DNA of 6,968 nucleotides from an uncultured Desulfobulbaceae bacterium. GTDB lineage: Bacteria > Desulfobacterota > Desulfobulbia > Desulfobulbales > BM004. The notes beneath the pieces are model-generated. The model did no database searches and was not told the origin of the DNA. It saw only the letters and a program-made list of their open reading frames with translations. The stretch covers positions 1 through 6,968 of the forward strand of contig CAMYJP010000106.1 in the NCBI GenBank assembly GCA_947258675.1, written 5' to 3'. Numbering within the stretch: the first letter of the stretch is position 1; each line of letters starts with the position of its first letter. Of this stretch, positions 1 through 4,590 are shown in pieces. The translations under genes were made by a program, and so were the position numbers.

Positions 1-1
1 T

Positions 2-382
2 ATATTGGAAATAGATACGCAATTTGCCTCTGCAGCCAATAATTTAGCCTGGATCTTAGCTGAAGAGGATAATGCTGATTTAACCGAGGCTTTTCGTCTT
101 GCAATGCTGGCACAAAAACAGATGCCTGATGAGCCTAATATCAGCGATACACTGGGTTGGATTCATTATAAAAGAGGATCATACGGTCTTGCCGCAACCC
201 AGTTTACTCATGCGGTTAATATATTGCCCAATGTTCCAACATTCAGGTACCATTTAGCTCTCGCATTATATAAAAAAGGAGAAAAGAAGCAAGCACTGGA
301 AGAATTGGAAAAAATTGTTGCTTCTGATCTTGATTTTCCCGAACGATCAGAAGCTACGGAACTATTAAACAAGTGGAAATAA
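2..382 (+). CDS. TPR-repeat protein, C-terminal part (5' end outside window)
   Basis: The reading frame is open to the left window edge and ends at TAA 380-382. A TTG exists at position 5, but the codon before it is also open and there is no ribosome binding site, so this is the tail of a longer gene. The visible ~125 residues form about three tetratricopeptide units: one around 'NNLAWILAEE', one around 'DTLGWIHYKRGSYGLAATQF', and one around 'RYHLALALYKKGEKKQALEEL', each with the small-residue/aromatic spacing typical of TPR helices. The 'NNLAW-LAE ... P--P---DTLGWI--K-G ... YHLA-A--K-G----A---L' pattern is familiar from the C-termini of long TPR proteins in exopolysaccharide/PEP-CTERM loci (PrsT-like). 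That assignment is by recall of the pattern only. TPRs bind protein partners; the specific role cannot be told from this fragment. The next gene begins 271 bp later, so this one probably ends its transcription unit. Confidence 0.85.
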   Translation: MLEIDTQFASAANNLAWILAEEDNADLTEAFRLAMLAQKQMPDEPNISDTLGWIHYKRGSYGLAATQFTHAVNILPNVPTFRYHLALALYKKGEKKQALEELEKIVASDLDFPERSEATELLNKWK

Positions 383-653
383 CATATTTTTTTTAACAAA
401 AGATTCTTGATTTTTGGGGTTTATCCTATTTTATGAGCGGAAATTTATCCTTACATTTACAACCTGAAACATTTTATTTTTTGTTTCATGAACTTCACTT
501 CTATATTCAACACCCTTTGTATAAAATTCCTTGATTCGGTTGAAACCAGAAATCGTTTGCGATGGATGGGAGGAATCCCTCCGGATCCATAATTAAAACT
601 GATGGTTGTAGTGTAGAACTAAATCGCTATTTGCCAGATAAGAACATATAATC
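383..653. other. non-coding spacer with inverted repeats and a short open frame
   Basis: This 271-bp AT-rich stretch between the TPR gene and the phosphatase gene has no long ORF. It holds a perfect 7-bp inverted repeat (465-471 TGAAACA, 482-488 TGTTTCA) and a GC-rich hairpin (562-590, listed separately). It also holds a 29-codon open frame (562-651) that ends 2 bp before the phosphatase start but lacks a ribosome binding site. T-runs follow the TPR stop codon (around 385-393), but no stable stem precedes them, so I do not call a terminator there. A TATAAA at 520-525 could be a -10 box, but no good -35 sits at the right distance. Confidence 0.5.
562..590 (+). promoter_or_regulatory. GC-rich hairpin in the leader of the phosphatase gene
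   Basis: The outer stem is ATGGAT (562-567) with ATCCAT (585-590). The inner stem is GGAGG (569-573) with CCTCC (578-582), closed by an AATC loop (574-577). A small 1x2 internal loop separates the two stems, giving eleven base pairs in all. No T-run follows, so it is not a standard intrinsic terminator. It lies 63 bp before the phosphatase start codon and its inner stem sequesters a GGAGG. It may be a 5' leader RNA structure, a protein-binding site or a decayed repeat. The structure is read directly from the sequence; the function is unknown. Confidence 0.4.
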
Positions 654-1310
654 ATGTCCAAGACTTTTGTAATTGGTGATATACACGGTTGTTATAGGAC
701 CTTGTGGGAACTATTGAATGCAATTACCCCGGACCCTGATAATGATGCTTTAATTTTTCTAGGTGATTATATCAATCGGGGACCTGATTCCAGACGAGTT
801 GTTTCTGAATTGATCAGCCTCAAAAAAAGATTTAAGCATTTTATCGCACTAATGGGTAATCATGAACAGATATGGCTCAATTTCCTCGAAGGGAGTGAAA
901 AGGATTTTTTCCTCAGGATGGGAGGAAAGCAGACATTACAAAGTTATCAACTAGAACCGTTACCTGCTGGTCCTGTTAGAGAGTTTATTCCGCAGGATCA
1001 TTTTGATTTTTTTGATAATCTTCTAACCTCCTGGGAAGATGAGAGCTATATCTATGTTCATGCAGGTATGCAACCGGAGGTTCCGTTGGCTTATCAATCA
1101 ACTGACTGGCTCCTTTGGGCAAGAGAAAAGTTTATACAGTCAAATTATGACTTTGGTAAGACCGTAATTTATGGGCACACGCCTTTTAAAACACCCAGAG
1201 TCGAAATGAACAAAATCGGGATTGACACCGGCGCGGTCTATGGAGGAAAACTTACCTGTTTGATTTTACCAAGTATGGAATTTGCCAGTACAGCGGGAGA
1301 GCAATTTTAA
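654..1310 (+). CDS. PPP-family metallophosphatase (Ser/Thr protein phosphatase-like)
   Basis: This 218-residue cytoplasmic protein belongs to the calcineurin-like PPP phosphoesterases, which use two metal ions to hydrolyse phosphomonoesters (bacterial PrpA/PphA-type protein phosphatases) or dinucleotides (ApaH). The motifs appear in order: GDIHG at 8-12 (D9, H11), GDYINRGPDS at 37-46 (D38), GNHE at 68-71 (N69, H70), VHAG at 135-138 (H136) and YGHTP at 173-177 (H175), then an IDTGAVYGGKLTCL segment near the C-terminus. This is the full metal-ligand set, and the length matches stand-alone bacterial PPP enzymes. The usual GDxxDRG motif reads GDYINRG here, so the second Asp is Asn41; most of the rest is canonical. 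The true substrate cannot be told, and protein phosphatase is the default call. ATG 654 has only a weak AAGAA upstream, but the conserved motif begins within ten residues, so the start is probably right. There is no signal peptide or membrane segment, and the gene is apparently monocistronic. Confidence 0.93.
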   Translation: MSKTFVIGDIHGCYRTLWELLNAITPDPDNDALIFLGDYINRGPDSRRVVSELISLKKRFKHFIALMGNHEQIWLNFLEGSEKDFFLRMGGKQTLQSYQLEPLPAGPVREFIPQDHFDFFDNLLTSWEDESYIYVHAGMQPEVPLAYQSTDWLLWAREKFIQSNYDFGKTVIYGHTPFKTPRVEMNKIGIDTGAVYGGKLTCLILPSMEFASTAGEQF

Positions 1311-1345
1311 TTATTCTGTGCTTGAAGTTCTTTGTCCTGGTTACA

Positions 1346-1408
1346 GAAAACTATTTAGTCTTCGTCCGGAAACGGCCTTTTTAAGCAATTTCTTCGTCAG
1401 CCTCCGCC
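1346..1408 (+). repeat. 63-bp direct repeat, copy 1
   Basis: This copy aligns without gaps to 1504-1566 at a fixed offset of 158 bp. I count 52 of 63 positions identical, including an exact 25-nt block (1350-1374) that contains TTAGTCTTCGTCCGGAAACG. Both copies continue with a C/T-rich run and TTAAGCAA, then GTCAG and a CGCC end. The core contains the palindrome TCCGGA. It encodes no ORF. It is probably a dispersed intergenic repeat or the remains of a mobile-element end; the orientation is arbitrary. Confidence 0.85.
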
Positions 1409-1503
1409 CAACTCCTTGTAATCCTTGAACTTGCTCAAAAATTCTCGTTTTCGAATTAAAAACAACTTAGTGTAGCCATCCGTAAAAAACAGACTTTCCG
1501 AAT

Positions 1504-1566
1504 GAACACTATTTAGTCTTCGTCCGGAAACGCCCCTTTTAAGCAAAATTTGTGTCAGTCATCGCC
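1504..1566 (+). repeat. 63-bp direct repeat, copy 2
   Basis: This is the second copy of the repeat at 1346-1408, in the same orientation, 95 bp after the end of the first copy. Divergence is concentrated in the 3' half (11 mismatches overall, eight of them after the TTAAGCAA block). The conserved 5' half is therefore the likely functional or most recently copied part. A shorter AACTATTTA echo occurs at 1729-1737 inside the small ORF, but it is too short to call a third copy. Confidence 0.85.
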
Positions 1567-1667
1567 ATTGTTTGAGCGGCGCAACTGAGTATTCTTCAGC
1601 ATAATTTTTTGGTTTCATGAAATTTTCGCAAAATGATCAACAAACGAATCGAATAGGAGGTTGACAG

Positions 1668-1769
1668 ATGGTTTTAAATTTTATCAATTTATTCCAGCAT
1701 CTACAAAGTCAGAGATTTTCCGGATGGGAACTATTTAAGAGCTACAAAAAAAATATAAAAATGAGGTGA
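1668..1769 (+). CDS. possible small ORF (33 aa) coupled to the cytochrome gene
   Basis: The frame runs from ATG 1668 to TGA 1767-1769 and encodes a 33-residue peptide beginning MVLNFINLFQHLQ and ending in a basic tail (KSYKKNIKMR). It has the best ribosome binding site in the window, AGGAGG at 1655-1660 with a 7-nt spacer. Its stop codon lies within the Shine-Dalgarno region of the cytochrome gene and ends 2 nt before that gene's ATG, an arrangement typical of translational coupling or a leader peptide. The peptide matches no family I know, and it could be a short amphipathic helix. Against it: it is short, one copy only, and partly echoes the upstream repeat motif. In addition, TTGACA at 1661-1666 could instead be the -35 box of a promoter for the cytochrome gene, although the -10 at the right spacing (ATCAAT) is poor. 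Confidence 0.35.
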   Translation: MVLNFINLFQHLQSQRFSGWELFKSYKKNIKMR

Positions 1770-1771
1770 AT

Positions 1772-2098
1772 ATGAAATTAAGAATCTTTTCTATAATTTT
1801 AGCTTCTGCTTTTATGGTAGTTTTATTAATAGGATGTTCTGAACAGGAAAAAACTAAAGGTCGCGATACGGTTTCTATCTATGCTCAAAAATGCGGTATT
1901 TGCCATGGACAACTAGGGCAGGGCGGTTCAGCACCTAGCCATATTAATTGCAGTCTCTGTGACTCTTATGAAAAACTCTTTGATAAAATAAACAGAGAAA
2001 TGCCTTACAGAGATCCTGGAACATGTGTTGATGAATGTGCTCAACAAATGGCTCAATATATTTTTGATGAATTGAATAATAATAAACCAGCCGAGTAA
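1772..2098 (+). CDS. lipoprotein monoheme cytochrome c
   Basis: This 108-residue protein has a type II signal peptide: MKLR start, hydrophobic core to residue 20, lipobox L19-I-G-C22. It is therefore probably lipidated on Cys22 and anchored on the periplasmic side of a membrane. A single heme c site is present, C41-G-I-C44-H45, and Met77 in 'EMPYRDP' is the likely sixth ligand, followed by a C-terminal helix 'AQQMAQYIFDEL'. It should carry one electron between periplasmic redox partners. Four further cysteines occur as C60xxC63 and C85xxxC89. From memory, a subgroup of short class I cytochromes shows a similar 'C--C ... MP---P--C---CA' pattern, so these probably form disulfides. I chose ATG 1772 over GTG 1766 because GAGGTGA (1763-1769) is its Shine-Dalgarno and would be destroyed as an initiator. 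The gene may be coupled to the preceding 33-codon ORF. The partner enzyme is not in the window. Confidence 0.9.
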   Translation: MKLRIFSIILASAFMVVLLIGCSEQEKTKGRDTVSIYAQKCGICHGQLGQGGSAPSHINCSLCDSYEKLFDKINREMPYRDPGTCVDECAQQMAQYIFDELNNNKPAE

Positions 2099-2120
2099 CA
2101 TTACTATTTCATCGTAATTA

Positions 2121-2139
2121 TTTTATTGAGCTAATAAAA
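2121..2139. terminator. weak AT-only hairpin between convergent genes
   Basis: TTTTATT (2121-2127) pairs perfectly with AATAAAA (2133-2139) across a 5-nt GAGCT loop. It lies in the 99-bp gap between the converging cytochrome and nitroreductase genes, where a bidirectional terminator would be expected. The stem contains only A-T pairs and has no clear T-tract after it, so termination strength is doubtful. Confidence 0.25.
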
Positions 2140-2197
2140 ACAGGTCTTAAATGTGAGTTTTCCTAATGGACTGTTATCAGGTTGCCTAGTATGAAAT

Positions 2198-3103
2198 CTA
2201 CAATTCAGGATAACGTGGCGTAACCTTAAAACGTTTTGCTGTTCGCTGATATTTTTCTTCAGGGTATCCCAAGGCAATGGCCGCATGTATATCTTCTTTT
2301 TGGGGAATGGAAAGTAGTTGTTTTATTTTTGGGGCACGTTTTATAGCTTCCACGGCAAAACCAATAAGACATGAACCAAGCCCTATGGCATGAGAGGCAA
2401 GCAATATATTCTGGGCTGCCAGCATACTATCTTCGATGGGAGTACTTGCGTCTGATCCTGAACCAATGAGAATCAAGGCAGAAGCACCGTGAAACAAACG
2501 ATCTATTCCATTTTGCTCCCATTCATTTAGGCTTTTTCTGGTGGTTTGATAATATTTTTCATAATATCTGTCTAATGTATTATTTCCTATAAGTCTGGTA
2601 AAGAATCGTAAATACCATTTTTCCGCCAATCTATTCAGCCTTTTGAAATACAGGGCTATGTGTTCACCGAGAATGAGGATTTCTTTTCTTTCCGCCAAAA
2701 TTGTGAATGTCCAGCATTGACTGTTTGTCCCTGATGGCGCTGTAGCTCCGATTTTGATAAGATCTTCCAATATTTTTTTATTCACCGGTTTCTCAGAATA
2801 GTTCCGGCATGATCGTCGGGACCGCATCAGACGTACAAGATTCGCGGTGTCAAATTTACCATATGGCAGCCATTGATCGTTCGACAGAATAGTTGAAAAT
2901 GTCATATCCTGATCAAGTGCGTCAACTTTAATCGCTCCCTTTGGACATACTGCTTCACAATGTCCGCATGACATTGAATGCGTTCCTGAGACTACGGCTT
3001 TTTTGTTCTGCATTGAAAGAGTTTGTGCAGGGCACACAGCTACGCAGAGTCCACAGCCATTACAAAGATTGTGGTTGATACTCGTGGTAATTTGTTCTCT
3101 CAT
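2198..3103 (-). CDS. ferredoxin-nitroreductase fusion protein
   Basis: This is a 301-residue cytoplasmic flavoprotein. Residues 12-60 form a bacterial 2x[4Fe-4S]-type ferredoxin module. Its first motif is C14-xx-C17-xx-C20-xxx-C24-P; its second is S43-xx-C46-xx-C49-xxx-C53-P, in which the leading Cys is Ser. Residues from about 92 onward are a nitroreductase fold: 'RSRRSCRNYSEKPV' gives the FMN-phosphate-binding Arg/Ser segment, then 'ATAPSGTNSQCWTF', and later 'AAQNILLASHAIGLGSCLIGF' and 'AALGYPEE'-like (IALGYPEEKY) at the C-terminal FMN site. Such fusions, common in anaerobes, probably pass electrons from ferredoxin to FMN to reduce an unidentified small molecule (nitro, quinone or enone type). 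An insert (~145-195, 'YFKRLNRLAEKWYLRFFTRLIG') sits in the usual variable cap region. I prefer ATG 3103, which starts 13 residues before the first Cys, over an upstream TTG at 3154 that would overlap the divergent hydrolase gene. The ribosome binding site is weak (AAGAA). It converges on the cytochrome gene. Confidence 0.93.
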   Translation of the reverse strand: MREQITTSINHNLCNGCGLCVAVCPAQTLSMQNKKAVVSGTHSMSCGHCEAVCPKGAIKVDALDQDMTFSTILSNDQWLPYGKFDTANLVRLMRSRRSCRNYSEKPVNKKILEDLIKIGATAPSGTNSQCWTFTILAERKEILILGEHIALYFKRLNRLAEKWYLRFFTRLIGNNTLDRYYEKYYQTTRKSLNEWEQNGIDRLFHGASALILIGSGSDASTPIEDSMLAAQNILLASHAIGLGSCLIGFAVEAIKRAPKIKQLLSIPQKEDIHAAIALGYPEEKYQRTAKRFKVTPRYPEL

Positions 3104-3145
3104 GTTCTTATAAAATATAAGTAAATAACTATTATTCGGAAGGAA

Positions 3146-4204
3146 GTGAATCAAATTTTTCAGATGCCAACTATAATAGATTCAGTAAAATTTATGAGTT
3201 TAATTTTTCTTTTTTCTACTCTTTCAAATCCAGTTCTTGCCGTGGATGAAAGAAGCCTTGCTAATGGTTTTCATGACGATATTTTTTTGTTCTATAAGCA
3301 AGAGATGCAAAAAGGTAAGTTCATCGGCATGGGAGATATTGCCATTAGCTATGCTAAATATGAAGTCTCAGATGACAACGGTGCAATTATTATATCCAGT
3401 GGTCGTGCGGAATTTTTGACCAAATATGCTGAATTGATTTTTGATCTGCGTAATTCAGGTTATTCTATTTATATAATGGATCACAGAGGTCAGGGAGAAT
3501 CTGGCAGAATACTTGATGATCCACGAAAAGGACATGTAGAATTATTTAATAATTATATTCATGATTTTAGTATTTTTATTGATTCTGTCGTTCAAGCAAA
3601 ATCGCATCCGAAAAATTTTATAATTGCCCACTCTATGGGTGGCACAATTGCGATCTTATATGCAGGTATGAATCCTGGAAACGTTCATGGTATTATTCTT
3701 TCGTCACCTATGCTTATGATAAATTCAGGAATAGTTCCTGAAAGCTTTCTTTTCAATTTAGCGCGAATTTTAAACACGTTTGGCCTCGACGAAGCTTATG
3801 TACCAGGAGGGGCGGGATATGATATGTATGCTTCTTTTGCCGGTAATAGTCTTACTCATAGTCTAATAAGGTTTGATATCACAAGACAATTGCTCGCTAA
3901 GGATTCTATCCACACCCTCGGCAGTCCGACCAATCGTTGGTTGTCGGAATCCATTAATGCATGTCGGCAGGCGAGAGCAGTCGCATCTTTTATAAAGATA
4001 CCAATTCTTCTATTGCAGGCCGGAAATGATTCTTTTGTGAAAAATAACGCCCAAGATGTTTTCTGCCAACAAAGCCATTATTGTACAAAGGTTGCATTTG
4101 ATGGGGCTAGGCATGAAATACTGATGGAAAATGATGAAATTCGGAATAAAGCTATTTCTTCCATACAATTGTTTTTGGCTTTACAAAAAGATAAAAAAAA
4201 TTGA
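3146..4204 (+). CDS. pldB: PldB-like alpha/beta hydrolase (putative lysophospholipase), exported
   Basis: This 352-residue serine hydrolase is closest in pattern to lysophospholipase L2 (PldB) and monoacylglycerol lipases. DHRGQGESGR lies at 112-121, followed by DPRKGHVELFNNYIHDF as in PldB. The nucleophile elbow is AHSMGG (161-166, Ser163). The acid is Asp295 in 'LQAGNDSFV', and the base is His323 in 'GARHEILMEND'. The catalytic triad is therefore complete, and the length is near that of E. coli PldB (340). It probably hydrolyses lysophospholipids or monoglycerides. Unlike E. coli PldB, it begins with a clear Sec-type signal: hydrophobic residues 16-27 and a VLA-V cleavage site after Ala32, so the mature enzyme should be periplasmic or secreted. 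The start is uncertain. GTG 3146 follows a purine-rich GGAAGGA (3138-3144) that is very close, and ATG 3164 would leave the signal peptide intact. The gene is divergent from the nitroreductase across a ~42-bp gap, so the two promoters must overlap the genes or each other. Confidence 0.88.
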   Translation: MNQIFQMPTIIDSVKFMSLIFLFSTLSNPVLAVDERSLANGFHDDIFLFYKQEMQKGKFIGMGDIAISYAKYEVSDDNGAIIISSGRAEFLTKYAELIFDLRNSGYSIYIMDHRGQGESGRILDDPRKGHVELFNNYIHDFSIFIDSVVQAKSHPKNFIIAHSMGGTIAILYAGMNPGNVHGIILSSPMLMINSGIVPESFLFNLARILNTFGLDEAYVPGGAGYDMYASFAGNSLTHSLIRFDITRQLLAKDSIHTLGSPTNRWLSESINACRQARAVASFIKIPILLLQAGNDSFVKNNAQDVFCQQSHYCTKVAFDGARHEILMENDEIRNKAISSIQLFLALQKDKKN

Positions 4205-4305
4205 TGATTAGTTTTGAAAGGGTACACATAAGAATTTTTCATAAAAATATTTCCTACATAAATACATAATCCAAACTGAGATGCTGGTGATAAAAAACTC
4301 TTGGT

Positions 4306-4334
4306 TTGTCAGTATATTAATATTTCAATACAAT
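4306..4334 (+). promoter_or_regulatory. sigma70-type promoter for the cyclase-like gene
   Basis: TTGTCA (4306-4311) and TACAAT (4329-4334) are separated by exactly 17 bp. Each hexamer differs from the TTGACA/TATAAT consensus at one position. Transcription would start near 4341, about 250 nt before the ATG at 4591. A second, weaker pair exists closer to the gene (TTGCGT followed after 17 bp by TATCCA, about 4517-4545). This is a prediction from sequence only; in AT-rich DNA such matches can occur by chance. Confidence 0.5.
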
Positions 4335-4441
4335 CTCTTAATCCATTAAATGATAAATAAAATGCAAACCTATTGATTTTTTTTATATTTGCCGATTAAT
4401 CAGAAGAGAAATTTCGTTTTTAATTGTAATTTCAATTTGAT

Positions 4442-4469
4442 AGTACCTTTTTTGTAAAAAGGGTGTACT
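4442..4469 (+). promoter_or_regulatory. hairpin in the leader of the cyclase-like gene
   Basis: The outer arms are AGTAC (4442-4446) and GTACT (4465-4469). The inner arms are CTTTTT (4447-4452) and AAAAAG (4456-4461), with a TGT loop and a 3-nt GGT bulge on the 3' side. Eleven pairs form overall. There is no following T-run, and it lies between the predicted promoter and the start codon, so it would be transcribed as part of the leader. It could be an operator (the outer arms are an inverted repeat) or an RNA element. The role is unknown. Confidence 0.35.
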
Positions 4470-4590
4470 TCTTTGATGGGGTGGCGTTACTATCCTTTTG
4501 GTTTCCAAGCATTAATTGCGTGCTGAAATAGTAAGAAATATCCATCTGATGCAAGAAGGTTAGACTATACAGGTCGAGGAATTCAAATTC

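Larger units (their letters stand above)
1311..1667. other. long non-coding spacer containing a direct repeat pair
   Basis: About 357 bp has no coding potential that I can support on either strand. Its main content is two copies of a 63-bp direct repeat (listed separately). The 95 bp between them shows only short AT hairpins, such as GTTTT/AAAAC around 1447-1465. Near the right end there is a palindrome TTTCATGAAA (1613-1622) and an inverted repeat ATTTT-CGC-AAAAT (1622-1634), just upstream of the small ORF. These could be operator-like sites but are short enough to arise by chance in AT-rich DNA. No intrinsic terminator with a T-run is obvious after the phosphatase gene. Confidence 0.5.
4205..4590. 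other. 386-bp non-coding spacer with promoter and hairpin
   Basis: This very AT-rich spacer separates the hydrolase from the 779-residue gene. It holds an AT-only stem ATTTTT-CAT-AAAAAT (4234-4248), too weak to call a terminator. It also holds a good sigma70-like promoter (4306-4334) and a hairpin (4442-4469), both listed separately. Only ORFs under about 25 codons without ribosome binding sites are present, including a 16-codon frame from ATG 4476. If the promoter is real, the downstream gene has a leader of roughly 250 nt, long enough for RNA-level control. Confidence 0.55.

Noticed and set aside
208..399. 63-codon minus-strand open frame over the TPR gene
   Set aside because: It is the antisense shadow of the clear TPR repeats, with no family resemblance or ribosome binding site.
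465..488. Inverted repeat TGAAACA/TGTTTCA as an intrinsic terminator of the TPR gene
   Set aside because: It is over 80 bp past the stop, has short arms with a 10-nt loop and no T-run after it; left only as a possible protein-binding site.
1346..1566. Possible CRISPR array
   Set aside because: There are only two copies, the repeats are 63 bp long and diverge by 11 positions, the spacer is 95 bp, and no cas gene is nearby.
3104..3154. Upstream TTG start (3154) for the nitroreductase
   Set aside because: It would overlap the start of the divergent hydrolase and add a hydrophobic, non-conserved 17-residue extension; ATG 3103 begins close to the first cluster motif.
3237..3419. 60-codon plus-strand frame inside the hydrolase gene
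   Set aside because: It is an out-of-frame shadow of the PldB-like coding region.
4476..4526. 16-codon ORF starting MGWRYYPFGFQ
   Set aside because: It has no ribosome binding site and is too short to distinguish from chance.
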